From Pseudomonas allokribbensis (GTDB taxonomy: Bacteria; Pseudomonadota; Gammaproteobacteria; Pseudomonadales; Pseudomonadaceae), in contig NZ_CP062252.1 of assembly GCF_014863605.1 (NCBI RefSeq), positions 5,805,501 through 5,869,500 on the forward strand: a stretch of 64,000 bases of DNA. The letters run 5' to 3'. Positions 53,271-64,000 of this stretch are shown in pieces. Below the pieces are notes generated by a model. That model did no database searches. It saw nothing but the letters and a program-made list of their open reading frames with translations, and was not told the DNA's origin. Position numbers and translations under genes: made by a program. Positions within the stretch are counted from its first letter, which is position 1. Each line of letters begins with the position of its first letter.

Positions 53271-53546
53271 TTAACGCTTGGCTTTCTTGTCTGCCACGTG
53301 CCCGCGATAGTTGCGGGTACCGGCGAACTCGCCCAGTTTGTGGCCGACCATGTCTTCGTTAACGAGAACTGGGACGTGCTGACGACCGTTGTGTACTGCG
53401 ATGGTCAGACCGACCATTTGTGGCAGGATCATCGAACGACGCGACCAAGTCTTAATTGGTTTGCGATCGTTCTTTTCCGCCGCCACTTCGATCTTCTTCA
53501 GTAGGTGAAGATCAATAAAAGGACCTTTTTTCAGAGAACGTGGCAC
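53271..53546 (-). CDS. rpsS: 30S ribosomal protein S19
   Basis: A 91-residue head protein, [20 protein letters not shown], with [28 protein letters not shown] and the ending VADKKAKR. It is 16 bases after rplB. Confidence 0.99.
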
Positions 53547-53562
53547 TGTCGTATCCCTCTAT

Positions 53563-54387
53563 TTACTTGCGACGACGGACGATCATTTTGTCGGTACGCT
53601 TATTACCACGAGTCTTCGCGCCCTTAGTCGGGAAGCCCCATGGCGATACCGGATGACGACCACCAGAGGTACGACCTTCACCACCACCATGTGGGTGGTC
53701 AACCGGGTTCATGGCAACACCACGAACGGTTGGGCGAACGCCACGCCAGCGCTTGGCACCAGCTTTACCCAGCGAACGCAGGCTGTGCTCGGAGTTCGAG
53801 ACTTCGCCCAGGGTCGCACGGCATTCAGCCAGTACTTTACGCATTTCACCGGAACGCAGACGCAGGGTCACGTAAACGCCTTCACGAGCGATCAGCTGAG
53901 CCGAAGCACCAGCGGAACGAGCGATTTGTGCGCCTTTACCTGGCTTCAGTTCGATGCCGTGTACGGTGCTACCAACTGGAATGTTGCGCAGTTGCAGAGC
54001 GTTGCCCGGCTTGATCGGTGCCAGAGCACCTGCGATCAGCTGGTCGCCAGCGCTCACGCCTTTAGGGGCGATGATGTAGCGACGCTCGCCATCTGCGTAC
54101 AGCAGCAGAGCGATGTGAGCAGTACGGTTTGGATCGTATTCGATACGCTCGACAGTGGCAGCGATGCCATCTTTGTCGTTGCGACGGAAGTCGACCAGAC
54201 GATAATGCTGCTTATGACCACCACCGATGTGACGAGTGGTAATACGGCCATTGTTGTTACGACCACCAGACTTCGATTTTTTCTCGAGCAGCGGTGCGTG
54301 AGGAGCGCCTTTATGCAGCTCCTGGTTGACCACCTTGACCACAAAACGGCGGCCAGGGGAAGTCGGTTTGCATTTAACGATTGCCAT
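53563..54387 (-). CDS. rplB: 50S ribosomal protein L2
   Basis: A 274-residue core protein, [19 protein letters not shown], with the peptidyl-transferase-associated segment [30 protein letters not shown] that includes the essential His. It is 14 bases after rplW. Confidence 0.99.
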
Positions 54388-54401
54388 GATGCACCCCTTC
54401 C

Positions 54402-54701
54402 TTACTCAGCACTGCTGCTGAAATCGAGATCTTGGCCTGGCTGAAGGGAGATAACTGCCTTCTTCCAGTCATTACGCTTGCCCAGACCGCGAGCGGTGCG
54501 CTTGCTCTTACCCAGAACGTTCAGGGTAGTAACACGCTCAACTTTCACGCTGAACAGGCTTTCGACGGCCTTCTTGATTTCCAGCTTGGTTGCGTCAGTA
54601 GCAACCTTGAAAACGAACTGGCCTTTCTTGTCTGCCAGAACCGTAGCCTTCTCGGAAACGTGCGGGCCAAGCAGAACTTTAAATACGCGTTCCTGGTTCA
54701 T
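54402..54701 (-). CDS. rplW: 50S ribosomal protein L23
   Basis: A 99-residue protein at the tunnel exit, docking site for trigger factor and [50 protein letters not shown]. It overlaps rplD by four bases (ATGA). Confidence 0.99.
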
Positions 54702-55300
54702 CCCAGCAGCTCCTCGAATTTCTTCACGGCCGACACGGTGATCAACACCTTGTCGTATGCGATCAGACTAACTGGATCGGAACCTTGCACGTCACGTACA
54801 TCTACGTGTGGCAGGTTGCGAGCAGCCAGGTACAGGTTCTGATCAACAGCGTCCGACACGATCAGAACGTCGGTCAGGCTCATGTTGTTCAGTTTGCCCA
54901 GCAGGTCTTTGGTTTTCGGAGTTTCAACTGCGAAATCCTGAACCACAACCAGACGATCAGTACGCACCAGCTCAGCAAGGATGGAACGCATTGCTGCGCG
55001 GTACATCTTCTTGTTCAGCTTCTGGGAGTGATCTTGTGGACGAGCTGCGAAAGTGGTGCCGCCGCCGCGCCAGATTGGGCTACGGATAGTACCGGCACGA
55101 GCACGGCCAGTACCTTTCTGACGCCATGGGCGCTTACCGCCACCACGAACGTCGGAACGGGTCTTTTGCTGCTTGCTACCTTGACGGCCGCCGGCCATGT
55201 AGGCCACGACTGCTTGGTGAACCAGCGTCTCGTTGAACTCGCCGCCAAATGTCAGTTCGGAAACTTCGATCGCTTGAGCGTCATTTACATTTAATTGCAT
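54698..55300 (-). CDS. rplD: 50S ribosomal protein L4
   Basis: A 200-residue protein with the long tunnel-reaching loop [38 protein letters not shown]. In E. coli L4 represses the S10 operon by acting on a long leader. Here the predicted S10 leader is only about 55 bases, so the E. coli mechanism may not apply. It is 12 bases after rplC. Confidence 0.99.
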
Positions 55301-55312
55301 GTCAGCTTCCCC

Positions 55313-55948
55313 TTAACCGCGAGCCTTGGCTGCTGGACGTACAACCAGGTTGCCGCCAGTAGCGCCAGGAACAGCACCCTTGACCAACAACAGATTGCGT
55401 TCAGCGTCCACGCGCACTACTTCCAGGGACTGCACGGTCACGCGCTCAGCGCCCATATGACCGGACATTTTTTTGCCCTTGAATACACGACCAGGAGTCT
55501 GGCACTGGCCGATAGAGCCTGGGACGCGGTGGGATACGGAGTTACCGTGGGTGTTATCTTGCCCGCGGAAATTCCAACGCTTGATCGTACCCTGGAAGCC
55601 TTTACCTTTGGACTGACCGGTTACATCAACCAGTTGACCAGCGGCGAAGATTTCAGCGTTGATCAGATCGCCGGCCTGGTACTCGCCTTCTTCAAGGCGG
55701 AATTCCATTACGGTACGACCAGCGGCAACGTTCGCTTTAGCGAAGTGGCCAGCCTGAGCAGCTGTTACACGGGAAGCACGACGCTCGCCGACAGTGACTT
55801 GCACTGCACGATAGCCATCGGTTTCTTCAGTTTTGAACTGGGTGACGCGATTCGGCTCGATCTCAATGACCGTGACCGGAATGGAGACACCTTCTTCGGT
55901 GAAAATACGGGTCATACCCGCTTTACGACCGACTACACCAATAGTCAT
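55313..55948 (-). CDS. rplC: 50S ribosomal protein L3
   Basis: A 211-residue protein starting [37 protein letters not shown], with the [38 protein letters not shown] loop containing the Gln methylated by PrmB in E. coli. The start at 55948 is the conserved one; a frame extension to 55981 enters the rpsJ-rplC gap. That gap is 80 bases. Confidence 0.99.
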   Translation of the reverse strand: MTIGVVGRKAGMTRIFTEEGVSIPVTVIEIEPNRVTQFKTEETDGYRAVQVTVGERRASRVTAAQAGHFAKANVAAGRTVMEFRLEEGEYQAGDLINAEIFAAGQLVDVTGQSKGKGFQGTIKRWNFRGQDNTHGNSVSHRVPGSIGQCQTPGRVFKGKKMSGHMGAERVTVQSLEVVRVDAERNLLLVKGAVPGATGGNLVVRPAAKARG

Positions 55949-56028
55949 GTTGTAAACCTCATGAGTGTACGGGGCTTTCACCCGCTATGGCCGCCCATTT
56001 CAGAGCGTTACACGACTAAGACCGAGTC

Positions 56029-56340
56029 TTAGCCGAGGCTGATCTGCACTTCCACACCGGCCGCAAGATCAAGCTTCATAAGTGCATCAACGGTTTTATC
56101 CGTTGGCTGGACGATGTCCAGAACGCGCTTATGAGTGCGGATTTCGTACTGGTCACGCGCGTCTTTGTTGACGTGCGGGGAAACCAGAACGGTAAACCGC
56201 TCTTTACGGGTAGGCAGTGGAATTGGACCACGCACTTGAGCACCAGTACGTTTCGCGGTTTCCACGATTTCCTGGGTTGATTGGTCGATCAGGCGATGGT
56301 CAAAAGCCTTCAACCTGATACGGATTTGCTGATTTTGCAT
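56029..56340 (-). CDS. rpsJ: 30S ribosomal protein S10 (NusE)
   Basis: A 103-residue protein, [52 protein letters not shown]. Besides its ribosomal role it is NusE, partner of NusB (also encoded in this window) in antitermination and of NusG in transcription-translation coupling. It is the first gene of the S10 operon, behind the promoter at 56403-56431. Confidence 0.99.
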
Positions 56341-56402
56341 TGGATTTCAGACTCCGGCTGCTATTCCCACCGGGCGCAATACGCCCGTTAAAAGGAGGCG
56401 CA

Positions 56403-56431
56403 ATTCTATAGACGCCCCAGATAGGTGTCAA
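56403..56431 (-). promoter_or_regulatory. Promoter of the S10 operon
   Basis: On the minus strand TTGACA (56431-56426, perfect -35), a 17-base spacer containing TCTGGGG and TAGAAT (56408-56403). The predicted start is near 56396, giving a leader of about 55 bases. It lies six bases after the tuf terminator. Confidence 0.88.
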
Positions 56432-56437
56432 CCCAAT

Positions 56438-56467
56438 AAAAAAGCCCCCGCTAAGCGGGGGCTTTTT
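56438..56467. terminator. Terminator after tuf
   Basis: AAAAAGCCCCCGC, a three-base loop and GCGGGGGCTTTTT form a 13-bp stem 30 bases after the tuf stop. It ends the str operon just before the S10 promoter. Confidence 0.95.
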
Positions 56468-56497
56468 CAACTCATCAAAGCTATCTCAAAAAAGAGA

Positions 56498-57691
56498 TTA
56501 CTCGATGATTTTGGCTACGACGCCAGCGCCGACGGTACGACCGCCTTCACGGATAGCGAAACGCAGACCATCTTCCATCGCGATGGTTTTGATCAGGGTA
56601 ACAGTCATCTGAATGTTGTCACCTGGCATTACCATTTCAACGCCTTCTGGCAGCTCGCAGTTACCAGTCACGTCAGTAGTACGGAAGTAGAACTGTGGAC
56701 GGTAGCCTTTGAAGAACGGAGTGTGACGACCGCCTTCTTCCTTGCTCAGAACGTAAACTTCTGCGGTGAACTTGGTGTGCGGCTTAACCGAACCCGGCTT
56801 AACCAGAACCTGACCACGCTCAACGTCGTCACGCTTGGTGCCACGCAGCAGCACGCCGCAGTTCTCGCCAGCACGACCTTCGTCCAGCAGCTTGCGGAAC
56901 ATCTCAACACCGGTGCAGGTGGTGGTGGTGGTGTCACGCAGACCAACGATTTCCAGAGCATCTTGAACGCGAACGATACCGCGCTCGATACGACCAGTCA
57001 CAACAGTACCGCGACCCGAGATCGAGAATACGTCTTCGATTGGCATCAGGAATGGCTTGTCGATCATACGAACTGGCTCAGGGATGTAGGTATCCAGAGT
57101 TTCAACCAGTTTACGAACGGCAGTGGTGCCCATTTCGTTGTCGTCTTTGCCTTCCAGCGCCATACGAGCCGAACCGATGATGATCGGAGTGTCGTCGCCT
57201 GGGAAGTCGTAGGTCGACAGCAGGTCGCGAACTTCCATCTCAACCAGTTCCAGCAGCTCAGCGTCGTCTACCAGGTCAGCCTTGTTCAGGAAAACCACGA
57301 TGTACGGAACGCCTACCTGACGGGACAGCAGGATGTGCTCACGGGTTTGTGGCATCGGACCATCAGCGGCCGAGCAAACCAGGATCGCGCCGTCCATCTG
57401 GGCAGCACCGGTGATCATGTTCTTCACGTAGTCAGCGTGACCTGGGCAGTCAACGTGAGCGTAGTGACGAATAGTCGAGTTGTACTCAACGTGCGCGGTG
57501 TTGATGGTGATACCACGAGCTTTTTCTTCTGGAGCGCTGTCGATCTTGTCGAATTCAACTACGGCCGAACCGAAAACTTCGGAGCAGACGCGAGTCAGAG
57601 CAGCGGTCAGAGTGGTTTTACCGTGGTCAACGTGACCGATGGTGCCAACGTTTACGTGCGGTAGGGAACGATCAAATTTTTCTTTAGCCAC
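56498..57691 (-). CDS. tuf: Elongation factor Tu
   Basis: A 397-residue GTPase that brings aminoacyl-tRNA to the ribosome. The G motifs are GHVDHGKTT (about 19-27), [16 protein letters not shown] and SARMAL; the C-terminal barrels end [10 protein letters not shown]. This is the str-operon copy, 31 bases after fusA; Pseudomonas normally has a second copy elsewhere. Codon use is strongly biased, as expected for a very abundant protein. Confidence 0.99.
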   Translation of the reverse strand: MAKEKFDRSLPHVNVGTIGHVDHGKTTLTAALTRVCSEVFGSAVVEFDKIDSAPEEKARGITINTAHVEYNSTIRHYAHVDCPGHADYVKNMITGAAQMDGAILVCSAADGPMPQTREHILLSRQVGVPYIVVFLNKADLVDDAELLELVEMEVRDLLSTYDFPGDDTPIIIGSARMALEGKDDNEMGTTAVRKLVETLDTYIPEPVRMIDKPFLMPIEDVFSISGRGTVVTGRIERGIVRVQDALEIVGLRDTTTTTCTGVEMFRKLLDEGRAGENCGVLLRGTKRDDVERGQVLVKPGSVKPHTKFTAEVYVLSKEEGGRHTPFFKGYRPQFYFRTTDVTGNCELPEGVEMVMPGDNIQMTVTLIKTIAMEDGLRFAIREGGRTVGAGVVAKIIE

Positions 57692-57722
57692 GACAATTAA
57701 CTCCTAGCCTAAAGGGGCTGAA

Positions 57723-59828
57723 TCAGCCTTGTTTTTTGGTAACGGATTCGACGATGTGCGACGGAGCCGTATCGTATTTTTTGAATTCCATAGAGTAGCT
57801 TGCGCGACCCTGGGACATGGAACGGACGTCGGTCGCATAACCGAACATCTCACCCAGTGGAACCTCGGCACGGATAACCTTGCCGGACACTGTGTCTTCC
57901 ATACCCTGGATCATGCCGCGACGACGGTTAAGGTCGCCCATCACATCACCCATATAGTCTTCAGGCGTAACAACCTCTACCGCCATGATCGGCTCAAGCA
58001 GCTCACCACCGCCCTTCTGGGCCAGTTGCTTGGTCGCCATGGAAGCAGCCACTTTAAACGCCATCTCGTTGGAGTCGACGTCGTGGTAAGAACCATCGAA
58101 CACGGTAGCCTTCAGGCCGATCAGCGGATAGCCGGCAACAACGCCGTTCTTCATCTGCTCTTCGATACCCTTCTGGATAGCCGGGATGTATTCCTTAGGA
58201 ACCACACCACCTACTACTTCGTTCACGAATTGCAGACCTTCCTGACCTTCGTCAGCAGGAGCAAAACGGATCCAGCAGTGACCGAACTGACCACGACCAC
58301 CGGATTGACGAACGAACTTGCCTTCGATTTCGCAGTTCTTCGTGATGCGCTCACGGTACGAAACTTGAGGCTTGCCGATGTTGGCTTCGACGTTGAACTC
58401 ACGGCGCATCCGGTCAACCAGGATGTCCAGGTGCAGCTCGCCCATGCCGGAGATGATCGTTTGACCAGTCTCTTCATCAGTTTTAACGCGGAAAGACGGG
58501 TCTTCCTGAGCAAGCTTGCCCAGAGCGATACCCATTTTTTCCTGGTCATCCTTGGTCTTAGGCTCTACGGCAACCGAAATAACCGGCTCCGGGAAGTCCA
58601 TGCGAACCAGGATGATTGGCTTGTCAGCGTTGCAGAGGGTTTCACCAGTGGTGACGTCCTTCATGCCGATCAGGGCCGCGATGTCGCCAGCGCGCACTTC
58701 CTTGATCTCTTCACGGGCGTTTGCGTGCATTTGCACCATACGACCCACGCGCTCTTTCTTGCCTTTAACCGAGTTGATCACGCCGTCGCCGGAGTTCAAC
58801 ACGCCCGAGTAAACGCGGACGAAGGTCAAGGTACCCACGAATGGGTCGGTAGCGATCTTGAACGCCAGGGCCGCGAACGGCTCGTCGTCGCTTGCGTGAC
58901 GCTCCATTTCCTCTTCCTCGTTATCAGGGTTGGAACCCTTGATAGCAGGAATGTCGGTCGGAGCAGGCAGGAAGTCGATAACGGCGTCGAGAACCAGGGG
59001 AACACCCTTGTTCTTGAAGGAAGAACCGCAAACAGCCAGAACGATTTCGCCGGCGATAGTACGTGCACGCAGAGCAGCCTTGATCTCTTCGATCGACAGC
59101 TCTTCGCCTTCCAGGTACTTGTTCATCAGGTCTTCGTTGGCTTCGGCAGCAGCCTCAACCATGTTGTTGCGCCACTCAGCAGCCAGCTCAGCCATGTCCG
59201 CAGGAATTTCCTTGCGAACCGGAACCATACCCTTGTCAGAGTCGTTCCAGTAAACGGCTTGCATGTTGATCAGGTCGATCTGGCCCTGGAAGTTGTCTTC
59301 CGAACCGATAGCCAGCTGGATCGGCACCGGAGTGTGACCCAGACGCTGTTTGATCTGACCGATCACGCGCAGGAAGTTGGCACCAGCACGGTCCATCTTG
59401 TTTACGTAAACAAGACGTGGAACGCCGTATTTGTTGGCCTGACGCCATACGGTTTCCGACTGAGGCTCAACACCCGAAGTACCGCAGAACACAACGACAG
59501 CGCCGTCGAGTACGCGCAGGGAACGTTCTACTTCAATGGTGAAGTCTACGTGGCCCGGGGTATCGATTACGTTGAAGCGATGCTCGTGAGCGTACTGCTT
59601 CTCGGAACCTTTCCAGAAGGCGGTAATGGCAGCAGAAGTAATGGTAATACCACGCTCCTGCTCCTGAACCATCCAGTCTGTGGTCGCGGCGCCGTCATGC
59701 ACCTCGCCCATTTTGTGACTTTTGCCAGTGTAAAAAAGGACGCGCTCGGTGGTGGTGGTTTTACCAGCATCCACGTGAGCGACGATACCGATGTTACGGT
59801 AGCGACTAATCGGAGTAGTACGAGCCAT
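57723..59828 (-). CDS. fusA: Elongation factor G
   Basis: A 701-residue translocase GTPase starting [35 protein letters not shown], with switch motifs RGITITSAA and [18 protein letters not shown], and domains II-V through the [13 protein letters not shown] segment. It lies 30 bases after rpsG and 31 before tuf, standard for the str operon. It is the target of fusidic acid and argyrin-type inhibitors. Confidence 0.99.
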   Translation of the reverse strand: MARTTPISRYRNIGIVAHVDAGKTTTTERVLFYTGKSHKMGEVHDGAATTDWMVQEQERGITITSAAITAFWKGSEKQYAHEHRFNVIDTPGHVDFTIEVERSLRVLDGAVVVFCGTSGVEPQSETVWRQANKYGVPRLVYVNKMDRAGANFLRVIGQIKQRLGHTPVPIQLAIGSEDNFQGQIDLINMQAVYWNDSDKGMVPVRKEIPADMAELAAEWRNNMVEAAAEANEDLMNKYLEGEELSIEEIKAALRARTIAGEIVLAVCGSSFKNKGVPLVLDAVIDFLPAPTDIPAIKGSNPDNEEEEMERHASDDEPFAALAFKIATDPFVGTLTFVRVYSGVLNSGDGVINSVKGKKERVGRMVQMHANAREEIKEVRAGDIAALIGMKDVTTGETLCNADKPIILVRMDFPEPVISVAVEPKTKDDQEKMGIALGKLAQEDPSFRVKTDEETGQTIISGMGELHLDILVDRMRREFNVEANIGKPQVSYRERITKNCEIEGKFVRQSGGRGQFGHCWIRFAPADEGQEGLQFVNEVVGGVVPKEYIPAIQKGIEEQMKNGVVAGYPLIGLKATVFDGSYHDVDSNEMAFKVAASMATKQLAQKGGGELLEPIMAVEVVTPEDYMGDVMGDLNRRRGMIQGMEDTVSGKVIRAEVPLGEMFGYATDVRSMSQGRASYSMEFKKYDTAPSHIVESVTKKQG

Positions 59829-59858
59829 AAAGCCCTCGCAAAATTAGTGAAGCTAAAA

Positions 59859-60332
59859 TTAGAAGCGGTAGTGCGAGAAAGCTTTGTTAGCTTCGGCCAT
59901 ACGGTGCACGTCTTCACGCTTCTTAACAGCAGCACCTTTACCTTCAGCAGCATCCAGCAGCTCGCCAGCCAAGCGCAGAGCCATAGACTTCTCGCCGCGC
60001 TTACGGGCGAAGTCTACCAACCAGCGCATTGCCAGAGCGTTACGACGGGACGGACGAACTTCGACCGGAACCTGGTAAGTAGCACCACCAACGCGGCGCG
60101 ACTTCACTTCGACCAGCGGAGCGATGGCGTCGAGTGCTTTTTCGAAGAGTTCCAGGGGATCGGTGCCAGCCTTACGGGTCGCAACGGTTTCCAGGGCACC
60201 ATAAACGATACGCTCGGCAACGGCTTTCTTGCCGCTTTCCATAACGTGGTTCATGAATTTGGCGAGGATTTGGCTTCCGTATTTCGGATCGTCCAGAATC
60301 TCACGCTTTGCTGCTACGCGACGTCTTGGCAT
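59859..60332 (-). CDS. rpsG: 30S ribosomal protein S7
   Basis: A 157-residue primary binder of the 16S 3' domain: [47 protein letters not shown], and the [55 protein letters not shown] end. In E. coli it autoregulates the str operon from the rpsL-rpsG gap; here that gap is 108 bases. Confidence 0.99.
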   Translation of the reverse strand: MPRRRVAAKREILDDPKYGSQILAKFMNHVMESGKKAVAERIVYGALETVATRKAGTDPLELFEKALDAIAPLVEVKSRRVGGATYQVPVEVRPSRRNALAMRWLVDFARKRGEKSMALRLAGELLDAAEGKGAAVKKREDVHRMAEANKAFSHYRF

Positions 60333-60440
60333 TGATAAGCCCTCAAACGGTCTTCAGGTTAGCTCGGGACAGATCCAGAGGATGCGCGCCCGACCTTACT
60401 CTTATCGACTCAATAAAATGAAAATCTGCAAAACGGCCGA

Positions 60441-60812
60441 TTACTTCGGACGCTTGGTACCGTACTTCGAACGACCTTGGTTACGACCTTTAACACCGGA
60501 AGTATCCAGGGAGCCGCGAACGGTGTGGTAACGAACACCTGGCAAGTCTTTTACACGACCGCCGCGGATCAGTACCACGCTGTGCTCTTGCAGGTTGTGG
60601 CCTTCACCACCGATGTACGAGGAAACCTCGAAACCGTTGGTCAGACGCACACGGCATACTTTACGCAGTGCCGAGTTAGGTTTTTTCGGCGTAGTGGTGT
60701 ACACACGGGTGCACACGCCACGACGTTGCGGGCAGTTCTGCAGCGCAGGTACGTCGGATTTCTCGACGATACGCTTACGCGGCTGACGTACCAGCTGGTT
60801 GATAGTTGCCAT
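60441..60812 (-). CDS. rpsL: 30S ribosomal protein S12
   Basis: A 123-residue decoding-centre protein, [25 protein letters not shown]. The streptomycin-relevant residues are the usual Lys in [12 protein letters not shown] and Lys/Pro context of [13 protein letters not shown], i.e. the susceptible type sequence. It is the first gene of the str operon behind the promoter at 60904-60932. Confidence 0.99.
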
Positions 60813-60903
60813 CTACTAGCTCCACTGTTGTCTTGCGACGCTATTGTCTTGCAAGAAAAGCAAAATGGCAGGAACGAATTCCCGCCAAATTTAGGGGATC
60901 AAG

Positions 60904-60932
60904 AGTCTAAAGAGGATCTTGTCCCCAGTCAA
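60904..60932 (-). promoter_or_regulatory. Promoter of the str operon (rpsL-rpsG-fusA-tuf)
   Basis: On the minus strand TTGACT (60932-60927), a 17-base spacer and TAGACT (60909-60904). The start is near 60897, leader about 85 bases. It lies in the 215-base gap after rpoC, which also has a TCGAACC/GGTTCGA inverted repeat (60958-60998) but no clear terminator. Confidence 0.82.
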
Positions 60933-61027
60933 GGCAAGGCCCCGACCTCCCCGCTCGTCGAACCTCGACAAATTGTCTCGATTCGATGAACGGTTCGATC
61001 AGGGCCTTAGCTCATTTTTCGCAGAAC

Positions 61028-64000
<2,973 letters not shown>

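Noticed and set aside
57729..60335. 868-residue open frame antisense to fusA and rpsG
   Set aside because: Produced by the biased codon use of highly expressed genes; composition is unlike any protein family.

Overview
The window is a stretch of chromosome from a gammaproteobacterium of the genus Pseudomonas, most likely the P. fluorescens group. The evidence is high G+C content, the protein sequences themselves (for example 944-residue UvrA, RibBA with a degenerate second domain, OprG/OmpW), REP-like GGGAGC..GCTCCC palindromes, and gene orders that from memory match the P. aeruginosa blocks ribA-pgpA-thiL-nusB-rib-nrdR...oprG and ssb-uvrA-ferritin-katA-rplQ...rpoC. It is almost entirely coding, with no gap above about 240 bases and no phage, insertion sequence, CRISPR array or tRNA that I can see.

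Region 1 (1-9.3 kb): the 3' end of a cobalamin TonB receptor faces a minus-strand series: nrdR, ribD, ribE, ribBA, ribH, nusB, thiL, pgpA, a lone periplasmic binding protein, ribA, a small membrane protein and a BtuF-like cobalamin-binding protein. This makes flavin, thiamine diphosphate and phosphatidylglycerol, and includes a transcription factor (NusB) and a nucleotide-reductase repressor (NrdR). Many genes overlap by ATGA or GTGA.

Region 2 (9.3-18 kb): a YbaY-like lipoprotein, a methyltransferase and the thioredoxin-TPR chaperone CnoX. Then comes a four-gene operon (His-rich DUF2796 protein, ABC ATPase, FtsX-like permease, DUF3299 protein) behind a good Zur-box candidate, so probably zinc acquisition. 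An OmpW/OprG porin follows with an Anr/FNR-type box ideally placed for activation, then two sugar-nucleotide SDR proteins, one of which lacks the catalytic Tyr and Lys.

Region 3 (18-30.6 kb): the large helicase Lhr, an MFS exporter, the ybhP-clsB-ybhN lipid cluster preceded by a possible coupled 28-codon ORF, an alpha/beta hydrolase, a DUF3182 protein with ATP-grasp-like features, and a divergent GlxA-type regulator/cysteine hydrolase pair.

Region 4 (30.6-35.3 kb): the most interesting locus, a six-gene yjfI-J-K-L-M-C operon (YjfI, PspA-like, DUF2491, DUF350 membrane protein, DUF1190, ATP-grasp ligase of the glutathionylspermidine-synthase type). Its promoter sits exactly between two copies of the perfect palindrome CTCACGCGTGAG, and the first gene carries an N-terminal segment resembling a ribbon-helix-helix DNA-binding motif. 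This suggests an autoregulated envelope system with an unknown ligase product.

Region 5 (35.3-42.4 kb): ssb with an upstream YajR-type MFS gene, divergent uvrA (TTG start), a ferritin and catalase KatA.

Region 6 (42.6-64 kb, all minus strand): the alpha, spc, S10 and str ribosomal operons, with rpoA, secY, tuf and fusA, and the 3' two thirds of rpoC. Four strong sigma70 promoters with 17-base spacers are readable. Two of them have their -35 box in, or directly touching, a long perfect hairpin. The 209-base rpsN-rpsH gap also holds a 14-bp stem closed by a GCAA tetraloop.
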